Source of the DNA: Deltaproteobacteria bacterium
GTDB lineage: Bacteria; Desulfobacterota; JADFVX01
NCBI GenBank assembly: GCA_029860075.1
Contig: JAOUBX010000046.1
Span: 1-35,072 of the forward strand
Direction: 5' to 3'
Length of the DNA: 35,072 nt
Shown: one piece after another, positions 1 to 8,919 of the stretch
Layout of the letters: each line of letters opens with the position of its first letter
Numbering within the stretch: the stretch's first letter is position 1
The notes under the pieces: generated by a model
What the model was told of the DNA's origin: nothing
Database searches by the model: none
Seen by the model: the letters and a program-made list of their open reading frames with translations, nothing else
Made by a program: the position numbers and the translations under genes

Positions 1-697
1 CCATGACGGGATGACCAATCCCGTTGAAATGACGCCTGATCTGGTGAAAACGTCCTGTTTCAATAGTGACCAAAAGGGTTGATGTTCCCTTCTCATTATC
101 ATTGTCAATTACTTGATAGCTCGTTAATGCCTTTTTCCCGTCAAGGGGACTATCGATAATGCCTTCGTTTTCAGGGCGGCCCGCTACTTCAATTTTATAA
201 CTTTTGCCAATAGCGTTTTTCCGGAAAAGATATGACAGCTTTGATGCGGCTTTTTTATTGTGAGCTGCAAGGACGATTCCTGACGCTTCCCTGTCGAGAC
301 GGTGAAGGGGGTAAACTTCCCTTGACGGCTTAAAGAAGTGTTCGATAAACCTTATGAGAGAACAGTGGTCTCCATATTTTGTTCCCTGCGTCAGCATGCC
401 CGGCGGCTTAAACCAGGCGCTGAAATCAGTGAGATCATATAAAAGCGAGGCTTGAAGCGGTTCTATTGCCAGAAGCGTTTCATCATAATAAAATTCAATG
501 CGCTGTCCTTTGACCAACCTGGATTTGGCTCTTCTTACTCTCTTAAAAGGGCCTTTGTCTCTTTTCACGTGAAGAGCGCCTTTTTGCATGGCACCTTTTA
601 CCCTGATTTTGGAAAGACCACTCATCTCGACAAGAAAATCACAGATATTGTCATGGTCTTCATTATTTATTGTTTTTTTTATGCTTATTTTTTTCAT
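1..697 (-). CDS. RluA-family RNA pseudouridine synthase, C-terminus cut by window edge
   Basis: Read on the minus strand, an open frame runs from an ATG at 697 to the window edge (232 codons seen, stop not reached). An in-frame TAA at 719-721 makes this the first possible ATG. Residues about 14-72 look like an S4-type RNA-binding region. Residues 131-140 carry LHRLDREASG, the family's motif with catalytic Asp (here D135), and later ETGRFHQIRRHF matches the conserved RluA-family segment near the C-terminus. Such enzymes isomerise uridine to pseudouridine in 23S rRNA or tRNA; the target site cannot be told from sequence. It is transcribed divergently from the GGDEF gene. Family assignment is firm, substrate unknown. 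Confidence 0.9.
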   Translation of the reverse strand, partial: MKKISIKKTINNEDHDNICDFLVEMSGLSKIRVKGAMQKGALHVKRDKGPFKRVRRAKSRLVKGQRIEFYYDETLLAIEPLQASLLYDLTDFSAWFKPPGMLTQGTKYGDHCSLIRFIEHFFKPSREVYPLHRLDREASGIVLAAHNKKAASKLSYLFRKNAIGKSYKIEVAGRPENEGIIDSPLDGKKALTSYQVIDNDNEKGTSTLLVTIETGRFHQIRRHFNGIGHPVM

Positions 698-824
698 GGA
701 ATAATTTTTTTTGATTTTTTATCGATGTCCACGGGGAATCTTTTAGATTTCTTAAATAGGGCGGACATTTTTACGATTATAATAAATGTCGGCATTCTAA
801 ATCAAAGTATAAGCCAAGTTTCTT

Positions 825-861
825 TTTACAGGTTACTAAATGTGTGCTATACATTTAGTAA
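825..861 (+). promoter_or_regulatory. Promoter with an overlapping 11-bp inverted repeat before the GGDEF gene
   Basis: TTTACA (825-830), 17 bases, then TATACA (848-853) preceded by TG one base upstream form a sigma-70-like extended -10 promoter. A perfect inverted repeat, TTACTAAATGT (833-843) and ACATTTAGTAA (851-861) with a 7-base spacer, covers the spacer and the -10 hexamer, which is where a dimeric repressor would sit. The start of transcription would be near 860, leaving about 85 bases of leader. The repeat is seen directly; the operator role is inferred. A hairpin read-out is possible because a T-rich stretch follows, but no plus-strand gene lies upstream. Confidence 0.5.
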
Positions 862-944
862 AGAGTTTTTTATTTTCTTTTGCATGCCGGCCATATTGTT
901 TAACATAAATAGTTAGCCGGGGCCGCCTAAAAAATTTTAAGAAA

Positions 945-2393
945 ATGAAAATTATTAATTCTATATCCGATTTATTTCTTAAGGTTAATATAGCCAGGAA
1001 AATCTTTCTTGGATATTTCTTTCTCCTGGCCCTTCTTGTCGTTATTTCTCTTTTTGCCCTTACCAACCTTAATAAGCTGAACAACCTGAACAGAAGTATA
1101 CTTGAGACCGATGTGCCTGTCGTCGAGGCCTCGAAGGATATGATCGACGCCATGCTTTCACAGGAGCTTTATGCGCGCCGGTACGCCATTTTAAAAACCC
1201 CTGATATATTACGGGCTTTCTGGGAGAGAAACAGCGAGTTTAGGGAAAACCTCGACAAGATCAGGGCTGTTCCTGAGGATAGAGGGTATCCTCTTGATGA
1301 AATTGAAAAAATACATAATGAATATAACAAATTCCTCATTAATGATCTTGATTCTCTGGAAGATCCCACATCGGAAGAGGCGAAACAGTTTAATAGCAAG
1401 GCCAAGGAAAAAGAGGAAAAAATTATCACTCTTATCAAGCTTGTTGAAACGGATGCCGTGTCCGATCAAAGAAAAAAAACAGAAGCAACGGGATCTATCG
1501 GCGCTGTGGCCTTCAGGGTATCCGTCATTTTGTGTATCATGGGCTTTTTTATCTCCGTGCTGGCGGTAATGTTTGTGACCGTTAATATTTCAGGGGCCGT
1601 AAATAAACTGAAAGATGCCACCGAAAAAATTTCTGAAGGTAACTTTGACTATGTTCCCGATATTACAAACAGGGATGAAATAGGTGAATTGTCGGATGCC
1701 TTTGTGACTATGGCGAAACGGCTTAAAAAACTGGAAGAGATGTATATTGATACGAGCCCGCTGACACGGATGCCCGGAGGGATTGCTATAGAGAATATTA
1801 TGAAAAAAAGGATCAAATTGAATGAACCTATTGCCTTTTGTCTCCTCGATCTTGACAGCTTTAAGGCTTATAACGACCACTACGGTTATGCAAAGGGTAA
1901 TAAACTGATCATCAAAACAGCTGACATTGTCGATAAATTTGTGCAAAAATTTGGAAATGAAGAAGATTTTGCCGGACATATCGGTGGCGATGATTTTGTT
2001 ATTATCAGCACACCTGATAAATTTACAGATATTTGCAGAAACATTATCGAAGCCTTTGACAAGATGGTCCCCTCTTTTTACGATGCCCAAGACAGGGAAA
2101 GAGGCTATATTGAAGGTTTGGACCGTCACGGAAATGAAAGACAATTTCCACTTGCCACTATTTCCATTGCCGTTGTTACCAATGTTACAAGGAAACTCAA
2201 AAACCATATTCAGTTCGGTGAAATAGCGGCAGAACTTAAGGAATATGCTAAATCACTAACGGGAAGTGTTTATGTAGTTGACCAGAGAAGGCAAAATGAT
2301 GTAAAAGTAGAGGGAGAAGAAGAACTGGACAAGGCAGATTCAAACATTGTGAAACTATCGAGAAAGAGAGAAAAGAAAAAAGATGAAGTTTAA
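945..2393 (+). CDS. Membrane GGDEF-domain protein (HAMP-GGDEF), putative diguanylate cyclase
   Basis: 482 residues. Membrane helices at about 20-40 and 188-213 enclose a periplasmic, mostly helical sensor region of about 145 residues. A HAMP linker (about 212-264) follows, then a GGDEF domain (about 266-447). The domain keeps the metal-binding DLDSFKAYND (302-311) and the signature as GGDDF (347-351), so it may still make c-di-GMP from two GTP. The usual LTGLPNR start is LTRMPGG. At the inhibitory RxxD site the Arg is replaced (NEED, 338-341), so product inhibition at that site is unlikely. The tail after 450 is charged. The last 11 bases overlap the following lipoprotein gene, suggesting co-expression. 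No strong ribosome site precedes the ATG. Confidence 0.88.
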   Translation: MKIINSISDLFLKVNIARKIFLGYFFLLALLVVISLFALTNLNKLNNLNRSILETDVPVVEASKDMIDAMLSQELYARRYAILKTPDILRAFWERNSEFRENLDKIRAVPEDRGYPLDEIEKIHNEYNKFLINDLDSLEDPTSEEAKQFNSKAKEKEEKIITLIKLVETDAVSDQRKKTEATGSIGAVAFRVSVILCIMGFFISVLAVMFVTVNISGAVNKLKDATEKISEGNFDYVPDITNRDEIGELSDAFVTMAKRLKKLEEMYIDTSPLTRMPGGIAIENIMKKRIKLNEPIAFCLLDLDSFKAYNDHYGYAKGNKLIIKTADIVDKFVQKFGNEEDFAGHIGGDDFVIISTPDKFTDICRNIIEAFDKMVPSFYDAQDRERGYIEGLDRHGNERQFPLATISIAVVTNVTRKLKNHIQFGEIAAELKEYAKSLTGSVYVVDQRRQNDVKVEGEEELDKADSNIVKLSRKREKKKDEV

Positions 2394-2925
2394 CCTCATG
2401 GCCGGAATTTCATTAATTATAAGCCTTTCTTTTTTTCCGGCAGGTTGCGCCCCTGTTGTTTTGAAAAATTCCTACGGCAATTACTATGCCCGACTGGCTT
2501 CCGATAGATATGAAGGGGAGATTAACCGGCTAACGGCGTTGACCGATGAAAAGAGCCCCACTTTCAGACCTGATTCATACCTCTATCTCTCTTTCCTCTA
2601 TTCGAGCTATAATAATCCAAAGAAAGATTACGCAATGGCCCTTAAAGCGATGGAAAGGTATATTTCCTTCGTTCCTGCCGGTTCCCGCAGCTTTGAAGTT
2701 CAAAACCTTCTCATCCTTTTAAGGGAAATAAACGGCGCCAAAGCAGAAGGCCTTGAGCAAATCAAGATAGAAAAAGTTAACCTTAAGAGTAAGGATGAAG
2801 CGCTTGCTAAAAAAGAAGGCAAAATCAAGGCGCTTGAAGAAACCATTAATCAACTCAATGAAACTATTGACAAGCTGAAAAACCTCGATATGGAACTGGA
2901 AAAAAAGCGAAAGAGTTTTCGTTAG
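2383..2925 (+). CDS. Predicted lipoprotein with C-terminal coiled coil
   Basis: 180 residues beginning with a signal peptide that ends FPAGC, so Cys22 is the likely lipidated residue, although Pro at -3 is not typical of a lipobox. Residues 35-120 look helical and TPR-like (short repeated helices with YLYLSFLYSSY and MALKAMERY). Residues about 125-178 form a heptad-rich, charged coiled coil with many Lys and Glu. It starts inside the end of the GGDEF gene (11-base overlap), so the two are probably translated together. I do not recognise a named family. A role as an envelope partner of the cyclase is inference from position only. Confidence 0.72.
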   Translation: MKFNLMAGISLIISLSFFPAGCAPVVLKNSYGNYYARLASDRYEGEINRLTALTDEKSPTFRPDSYLYLSFLYSSYNNPKKDYAMALKAMERYISFVPAGSRSFEVQNLLILLREINGAKAEGLEQIKIEKVNLKSKDEALAKKEGKIKALEETINQLNETIDKLKNLDMELEKKRKSFR

Positions 2926-2957
2926 CGCTTATGATTTACTGAACTATTCCCCTTTTC

Positions 2958-3731
2958 TTATTCTTTTAGTCCCACCCCTTTTTTCATTAGATACAAGTTT
3001 GAGCTAAAGAGTGCGATAATGAAAAGCATTGATATAATTAAGCCGAAAAAAACATTGACATCTGAAATACCAAGAAAACCATACCTGAAACCGTTGACCA
3101 TGTAAAGTATGGGATTGAGCGTTGAAAGCCCCTGCCAGAATGGCGGCAGCAGGTCTATAGAGTAGAATACGCCGCCCAGGTATGTGAGCGGTGTCAGGAT
3201 AAAGGTGGGCACAATGGATATGTCGTCAAACTTCTTTGCAAATATGCTGTTCATAAAACCGGCAAGTGAAAAGAGAATAGATGTGAGAATGATGTAAAGG
3301 AGAACAAAACCGGTATTATGAAGTTTTAAGGGGACAAACAGAAAGGACGTCATGGTGACCCCGGCGCCAACAATGAGACCTCTTGATACGCCTCCAAATA
3401 TATAGCCCAGAATAATAATGTATTCAGGGGTAGGGGAGACCATAAGCTCTTCGACGGATTTGTGAAACTTGGTGCTGAAAAAAGATGAAACCACATTGGA
3501 GTATGAATTGGTAATGACGGCCATCATGACGAGGCCGGGAACGATAAACTGCATGTAGCTGTGGCCATCGATATCACTGATCTGTGATCCGATAAATTTA
3601 CCGAAAATAACAAAATAAAGGACCATCATCATCATCGATGGGATGATGGTCTGGGGCCAGATTCGGGTAAAACGTACGATCTCTTTTCTTAAGATTGTCC
3701 TGAATGCCGTAAGTTTTTCTTTTTTCGTCAT
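2958..3731 (-). CDS. ABC-2 type transporter permease
   Basis: 257 residues, with six hydrophobic segments spread along the protein and an N-terminal amphipathic start, as in ABC-2 permeases of the YadH/NodJ/DrrB type (usual length about 255-260). The segment FAKKFDDISIVPTFILTPLTYLGG-like at residues about 163-187 matches the conserved ABC-2 region before the last helices. The gene overlaps its ATPase partner by 4 bases (ATGA), so the pair makes one two-gene operon. The 257 and 303 residue sizes match E. coli YadH and YadG. The exported substrate cannot be predicted. It converges on the lipoprotein gene, with only 32 bases between and no clear terminator. Confidence 0.88.
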   Translation of the reverse strand: MTKKEKLTAFRTILRKEIVRFTRIWPQTIIPSMMMMVLYFVIFGKFIGSQISDIDGHSYMQFIVPGLVMMAVITNSYSNVVSSFFSTKFHKSVEELMVSPTPEYIIILGYIFGGVSRGLIVGAGVTMTSFLFVPLKLHNTGFVLLYIILTSILFSLAGFMNSIFAKKFDDISIVPTFILTPLTYLGGVFYSIDLLPPFWQGLSTLNPILYMVNGFRYGFLGISDVNVFFGLIISMLFIIALFSSNLYLMKKGVGLKE

Positions 3732-4639
3732 GCTTTCCCTACAAGATTCAAAAAGAGTTCCTCAAGCCGGCCGGATATGTTTCGCATACTTTTAATTTCT
3801 ATATTTTGTTTGTTGAGTTCGATTATAAGCTCATTAATGCTCTGATCTCCGGAAATTTCGATTTTTAAAGAGGTACTGTCCAGCCTCTTTAGTTCATAGC
3901 CCTTAATTTTATTTATATTTTCACCGGGCTCCTTTGTGTGGAGTATAAAAGTCTCTTTCTCCAGCCTGGAAAGCAGTTTTTTGACAGACGTATTTTCTAT
4001 AATTGCGCCCTTATCGATGATGGCAACATTTTTACAGAGTTTTTCAGCTTCTTCAAGGTAGTGCGTTGTAAGAATTATGGTGGTTCCCTTTTCATTCAGT
4101 TGAGACATAAAATTCCACATTTCCCGTCTTGTTTCCACATCAACGCCGGCCGTAGGTTCATCAAGGATTAAGAGTTTAGGTTCATGGATAAGGGCCCTTG
4201 CAATCATGAGCTTTCGTTTCATTCCACCTGAAAGGAAACGGGAGGGAGATTCTTTTTTATGCCACAAATCGAGTTTTTTTAAATAATATTCCGCCCTTTC
4301 GGAAGCTTTTTTGCGCGGGATTCCGTAATAACCGGCCTGATTGACGACAATGTCGAATACTTTTTCGAAAACGTTAAAATTGAACTCCTGGGGAACAAGG
4401 CCCAGGAAGGTCTTGGTAATGTGGCTCTCTTTATCAATTTCGCGGCCAAATATTTGAACACTGCCGCTCGTTTTGTTAATGAGACACGACATTATTCCGA
4501 TGGTCGTTGATTTTCCCGCGCCATTTGGACCGAGCAAGGCAAAGAAGTCGCCTTTTTCCACATTAACAGAGATCCCCTTCAGGGCGGTTAAATTGTTAGG
4601 GTAAACCTTGATAAGGTCGGTTATTGAAAGCGCATACAT
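3728..4639 (-). CDS. ABC transporter ATP-binding protein (YadG-like)
   Basis: 303 residues with a complete nucleotide-binding domain: Walker A GPNGAGKST (37-45), Q-loop near LVPQEF (81-86), signature LSGGMKRK (136-143), Walker B LLILDEP (156-162) and H-loop His193 in TTHYLEE. The roughly 75-residue C-terminal extension is usual for DrrA/CcmA/YadG-type exporters. It energises the permease encoded immediately downstream. A TATTAT-like -10 is visible about 20-30 bases before the ATG on the minus strand, but no clear -35. Substrate unknown; drug, polysaccharide or lipid export are all possible for the family. Confidence 0.92.
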   Translation of the reverse strand: MYALSITDLIKVYPNNLTALKGISVNVEKGDFFALLGPNGAGKSTTIGIMSCLINKTSGSVQIFGREIDKESHITKTFLGLVPQEFNFNVFEKVFDIVVNQAGYYGIPRKKASERAEYYLKKLDLWHKKESPSRFLSGGMKRKLMIARALIHEPKLLILDEPTAGVDVETRREMWNFMSQLNEKGTTIILTTHYLEEAEKLCKNVAIIDKGAIIENTSVKKLLSRLEKETFILHTKEPGENINKIKGYELKRLDSTSLKIEISGDQSINELIIELNKQNIEIKSMRNISGRLEELFLNLVGKA

Positions 4640-4728
4640 ACTATTAGACTTTTCCGTTTATAATATAGAGACAAATGAAGAGAAAAGCAATTGATTACAA
4701 AGGCAGGAAATCGCTTGCCGGGGTATGA

Positions 4729-5841
4729 TTATTCGTCACATTCAGTGTTGAAAATTTCATCGAATATTTTGCCCGATTTTTTAAAAGCTTCCAGCACCTG
4801 GGGATCAAAATCATCGGGCCGGGTCCTTCCGTCTCCTTCAGTGATTATTTTTATAACGGTTTCATGGTGCAGATTAAGCTTGTAAGGCCTTTTGCTTCGG
4901 AGCGCATCATACTGGTCGGCTATATTTGTGATACGTCCCGATAAAGGGATTTCCTCACCTTTCAGGCCATCGGGGTATCCTGTGCCGTTCCATTTTTCAT
5001 GATGTGTTTGCGCTATCTCTTCAGCCATTCTGAGGAAGGGAGATTGTGAGTCTCTCAAAATATTCGCTCCTATGGTGGTGTGGGATTTCATGACGGTCCA
5101 TTCTGCTTCCGTAAGTTTTCCCTCTTTCAATAAAATGCCGTCAGGAATTCCCACTTTTCCAATGTCATGCATGGGGGAGGCATAATAAATTGTTTCTATA
5201 AAACTTTGATCCATTCCCAGCGCAATGGAAAGCTCTTTCGTGTAGAGGCTTATTCTTCTGATATGGGTGCCCGTTTCTTCATCCTTATATTCGGCTGCCA
5301 TATTGAGCTTTTGAATTGTTTCAATATAGCTTCCCTTGACCTTGTTGTAAGTGCTGTCCAGTTCTTCATAGGCTTTATTAAGTTCCTGCATCCTTTTGCT
5401 GATTTCCTTCTCCAGGAGCTGATTATGATTGTTTATAAAATCATGATACTCCTTGATTTGCAGGTTGTTTCGAATGCGCAGCGCCAGTTCTTCCGTATCA
5501 AAAGGTTTTGTCAGGTAGTCATTGGCGCCTTTTTCTATGCCTGTTATTCTGTCCCTCTTATCGCCGAGGGCTGTAAGCATAATAACGGGTATCTGTCTCG
5601 TGCGATCCTCTTTTTTAAGTGTGCTCATTGCTTCAAAGCCGTTCATTACGGGCATCATGACATCCATAAGAATGAGGTCGGGCAGTTGGGACCGGGTCTG
5701 CTCAATCGCCTCGTGACCATTTCTTGCAATGATTACCTTGAAGCCAAGGCTGCCGCAAAGGTGCTCCAGGAGCCTTACATTCCGCTCTTCGTCATCGACG
5801 ACAAGGATGGTGTTTTTTTTATCCATGTTTGTGCTATTCAT
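4729..5841 (-). CDS. Response regulator with HD-GYP c-di-GMP phosphodiesterase domain
   Basis: 370 residues. The receiver domain (about 10-125) has the acidic pocket VVDDEE (14-19), phospho-acceptor D60 in LILMDVMMP and K112 in LTKPF. A coiled linker (about 130-175) follows, then an HD-GYP domain (about 178-365) with HDIGK (225-229), HHE (280-282) and GTGYP (286-290) all intact, so phosphodiesterase activity on c-di-GMP is expected. Residues 309-320 keep the DQYDALRSKRPY stretch common in the family. It follows the hybrid kinase at 6,083 with a 241-base gap and may be its partner (inference). The start could also be the Met at residue 6; GGAAGAG lies upstream of the first ATG. Confidence 0.93.
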   Translation of the reverse strand: MNSTNMDKKNTILVVDDEERNVRLLEHLCGSLGFKVIIARNGHEAIEQTRSQLPDLILMDVMMPVMNGFEAMSTLKKEDRTRQIPVIMLTALGDKRDRITGIEKGANDYLTKPFDTEELALRIRNNLQIKEYHDFINNHNQLLEKEISKRMQELNKAYEELDSTYNKVKGSYIETIQKLNMAAEYKDEETGTHIRRISLYTKELSIALGMDQSFIETIYYASPMHDIGKVGIPDGILLKEGKLTEAEWTVMKSHTTIGANILRDSQSPFLRMAEEIAQTHHEKWNGTGYPDGLKGEEIPLSGRITNIADQYDALRSKRPYKLNLHHETVIKIITEGDGRTRPDDFDPQVLEAFKKSGKIFDEIFNTECDE

Positions 5842-6082
5842 TTTTAAAATCTCTTCCGGCCCAGGGTCGCAGAAAAATGATATAGAGTGTCAGAAAATAT
5901 TTGCATAAGAGAGATTTAAAAAAATTATAAAATAATTATTTCTTAAAAGCAAAGGTTTCAAATTTTTTCCTGCAACTTCATAATTATTTGAAAAAAAAGA
6001 TTATTTTCATGGAGTAAAGGCTTCATCCCTGTAAAACGGTTGTGCCCCAGGGAAGGACAGTCAACACATTTATTGTCATCAT

Positions 6083-8332
6083 TTAACAGGTAAACCGTCG
6101 GACACGTGGCAGGATGTCTTCTGTTCGAAAGGGCTTGGCAATGAAATCAATTGCTCCCATTTGAAAGGATTTGTTTTTTGTTTCAATGTCCGGGTCACCG
6201 GTGATCACTATTACCGGAATATTTCTCGTATCGGGACGGGACATGATTTCCTCCAATAGCTGGAAGCCGTTGATTTCAGGTATTAGTATGTCAAGGAGGA
6301 CAAGGTGAGGCGGGGTCTTCGATATAATTTTTTCCGCATCGGGAACGTTGAGGGCGATATCGATTTGAACATTGAGAGGTGAAAGTATTTTGCCTATACT
6401 GCGTGCGATAAACTCCTCGTCTTCAACGACTAATACCTTTGGTTTCTCATCGGGAAGTTTGGCATAAAAAGTGCTCCCCTTGCCGGGGTTTGTTTCAGCA
6501 GTCAGATCGCCGCCGTGGGCCAGCATGATATCTTTTGCCAGGGGGAGACCCAGGCCCGTTCCCGATTCATCTGCCGTTCCCTTTGTTGATGTCTTTTCTT
6601 CATACTTGAAAATATGCGCTATATAATCAGAGGGCATTCCAACGCCCGTATCTGAAACAGCAATCGTTGCCGGTTCCGAACCAGGGATAAAAACAGTGAT
6701 ACTGCCTCCCGTAGTGGAAAATTTTATTGCATTTGAGATGAGGTTTCTGATTACCTCGAAAAAGAGTTTTTCATCAGCATAAATTCTCTTGTTTTCTGCA
6801 ATAGCATTGATCAGTGTAACGCCTTTTTTTGCAGCATGGCTGGAAAAATTATGAACCACTTGTTCCATCAGTTTTTTTGCGTCGAGAAAAGATTTTCGAG
6901 GTGTTAAATGGCCTGTTTTGAGACGGCTTACACTTAAAATTTCGTTGATGAGCGTTGTCATATCCTGGCATGATGCCATGGCTTCAGCGACGAACTTTTT
7001 TGTAGAGGTATCATCCTCAGCGTCTTCATAAAGGATTTGCAGATACCCCCATATGGCAGTAAGCGGCCCTTTCAGGTCGTGGGCGACGAGCGATACGAAC
7101 TTGTCCTTTATTTCTGTTGCTTCTTCCGCTTTTTCTTTGGCTTCTATGAGGGCTTTCTCTGCGCTTCTTCGTTTTGAAATATCGGTAAAGAAGGCAAAGC
7201 CGAAGCTAAAGTTGTTTTCCGGGTTTCTTATAGCCGTAGCGCTGATAATCGTGGGTATGGAAGCGCCTTTCCTGGTTTTAAGATCAATTTCAAAATTGAT
7301 CTGATCTTCTTTTTCAATTCGGGTAATATTTTCCAGAAAGAAACCTTGCTTGTCCTCATGCACCAGGCAGGACATATTTTTCCCCATAAATTTTTTGTTT
7401 TTATGGCCCAGCATTTTACAGATTGCATCGTTTGTATCTGTAATTTCGTAGTTTGAGTTAAATCTGCAATAACCTTCCATGGTCGTAGAAATAATGTTGC
7501 GGTGCATTTTTTCACTGTTCTTTAATGAGTCTTCCGCTTTTTTCTTTTCCGTAATATCCAGTATGATGCCGTCAGCCCGTTCCGTTTCTCCCATATCATT
7601 TGTCGTCACAGTACACTGGTTGAGCACCCAGATAATATTTCCCTTCTTATGTATTATTCGATGTTCAATGCGCTTGCTTTTTCCTTTTTTCATCAGATCT
7701 GAAAAAAAGTCAGCCACAAGCTCAACGTCTCCGGGGTGAACCATTTTTATCCATAGGTGAGAGTCCCTGGCGTATTCTTCGGGGCTGTAGCCTGTAATCT
7801 GCTCACATTGAGGACTGTGATATACCTGGGGTTTGTCCAGGCCGGCATACCTGATGCTGTATAAATAGCCATGAATGGATTGAACCAGTGTCCTGTAAGT
7901 TTCTTCACTTTTGGAAAGTCTTTCCTGGAAATGTTTCAAGGCGGTAACATCGAAGTAATTTAGAATGACATGGCTCACATCGTTGTTTTCATTAAAGATG
8001 GGGTGGGCATTAATTTCATAGAATGTGAGCGCTCCCTTAATGTCATAATGAAAATGCTCTTTTTTTTGGCTCTTTTTAGAACTTTTCACTTCTTCGATAA
8101 GGCACCGGTCGCCATCGAAGTGGCATGGCTGGTCTTTGCTGTGAAAAAATGAATGGCACTTTTCCTTTGTGGAGAAGGGATAAAAGTTCTTCGCTGCCTT
8201 GGATATGATGAGATCGTAAGTATTCGCATCGATGACGTAGAAGGGGGTTGGCATTGATTTAAAAATATTCTCTATTAATCCTTTGGGCAGGGCTTTGCTG
8301 CCTTTCCCCTCTTTTTCACTTTTAATAAACAT
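6083..8332 (-). CDS. PAS-rich hybrid sensor histidine kinase
   Basis: 749 residues from the ATG at 8332, which has GGTGA 8 bases upstream; a GTG at 8344 would add four residues but has no spaced ribosome site. Order: a PAS-like domain (about 22-132) with a Cys/His cluster (KCHSFFH...PCHF...RC, 58-77), two further PAS domains (about 138-263 and 272-388), coiled linker, HisKA with H418 in LVAHDLKGPL, HATPase with N534, DTGVGM (561-566) and GTGLGL (591-596), and a C-terminal receiver (about 632-745) with phospho-acceptor D681 and K733. No membrane helices, so it is a cytoplasmic sensor. The HD-GYP regulator follows on the same strand. The ligand is unknown; the Cys/His cluster hints at metal, Fe-S or redox sensing. 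Confidence 0.92.
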   Translation of the reverse strand: MFIKSEKEGKGSKALPKGLIENIFKSMPTPFYVIDANTYDLIISKAAKNFYPFSTKEKCHSFFHSKDQPCHFDGDRCLIEEVKSSKKSQKKEHFHYDIKGALTFYEINAHPIFNENNDVSHVILNYFDVTALKHFQERLSKSEETYRTLVQSIHGYLYSIRYAGLDKPQVYHSPQCEQITGYSPEEYARDSHLWIKMVHPGDVELVADFFSDLMKKGKSKRIEHRIIHKKGNIIWVLNQCTVTTNDMGETERADGIILDITEKKKAEDSLKNSEKMHRNIISTTMEGYCRFNSNYEITDTNDAICKMLGHKNKKFMGKNMSCLVHEDKQGFFLENITRIEKEDQINFEIDLKTRKGASIPTIISATAIRNPENNFSFGFAFFTDISKRRSAEKALIEAKEKAEEATEIKDKFVSLVAHDLKGPLTAIWGYLQILYEDAEDDTSTKKFVAEAMASCQDMTTLINEILSVSRLKTGHLTPRKSFLDAKKLMEQVVHNFSSHAAKKGVTLINAIAENKRIYADEKLFFEVIRNLISNAIKFSTTGGSITVFIPGSEPATIAVSDTGVGMPSDYIAHIFKYEEKTSTKGTADESGTGLGLPLAKDIMLAHGGDLTAETNPGKGSTFYAKLPDEKPKVLVVEDEEFIARSIGKILSPLNVQIDIALNVPDAEKIISKTPPHLVLLDILIPEINGFQLLEEIMSRPDTRNIPVIVITGDPDIETKNKSFQMGAIDFIAKPFRTEDILPRVRRFTC

Positions 8333-8919
8333 TCTTTTTCTCACCCTTCAAATGTTGACGTGGCCCTTCCCCGGTGCCACTTATTATGATTCATATTGGT
8401 CCCGGATAATGGTTGCTTATTCTTTTTAAAGTTTAGCACAGGAAAAATAATGCGCAAGCTGGGAGGAGAATTGTCAGGTTCTTTTTGGTGGAAAAAAACA
8501 GGGGAAGCGATGGTCATTTTGGCGGGCATATATAAGGAATAATAAAGTCCTTTCAAGGCGGAAATTGTAGCCTCCTGCCTATCTCCGGGTAAAATTGTTA
8601 AGGCGGAAGGCGGTATTTTTCTTCATGAATTTTAAGTGCTTCCCGGCATAAGAAGTAGGAAAACAATAATCATTTTTACCTGGAATGGGGAAAAGTTGAT
8701 TCATGCAATAAGGGGGGATACCGGGATGCTCATGTTATACCCTGGAAGGGTTGGAAAATTTTATTTGCCCTGCCGGCAACTTCCCCTGCCGGCCCCGGGT
8801 TTGCCTTTATTTGAGCGTCTTTTGATGGCAGCAGGCCTATACTTCATATGGCAGCCCTTGTCATCCTTAAAGAAGCAGCCTGAAAGAGGAATTTCATAAG
8901 CTGCATGTGTGGTGTGTTT
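8333..8919. other. Long stretch without a convincing gene
   Basis: About 590 bases between the sigma-54 regulator and the hybrid kinase. Short open frames exist on both strands, for example a GTG-started 87-codon frame at 8636-8899 (+) and a TTG-started 71-codon frame at 8341-8556 (-). Neither has a good ribosome site, a recognisable domain or gene-like composition. Two CTGCCGGC boxes sit close together (around 8770-8795). No clear Rho-independent terminator for the regulator was found. It may be decayed sequence or hold an RNA I cannot recognise. Confidence 0.4.

Noticed and set aside
452..916. 154-codon plus-strand frame opposite the pseudouridine synthase
   Set aside because: It is antisense to the start of a clear RluA-family gene and shows a Phe/Ile-rich composition typical of reverse-strand shadows.
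8341..8556. 71-codon minus-strand frame ending in a GTGA overlap with the hybrid kinase start
   Set aside because: TTG start, no ribosome site, composition not gene-like; the overlap is explained by the kinase starting at the ATG at 8332.
8636..8899. 87-codon plus-strand frame in the gap after the sigma-54 regulator
   Set aside because: GTG start without ribosome site, unusual composition rich in Pro and Leu late in the frame, no recognisable domain.
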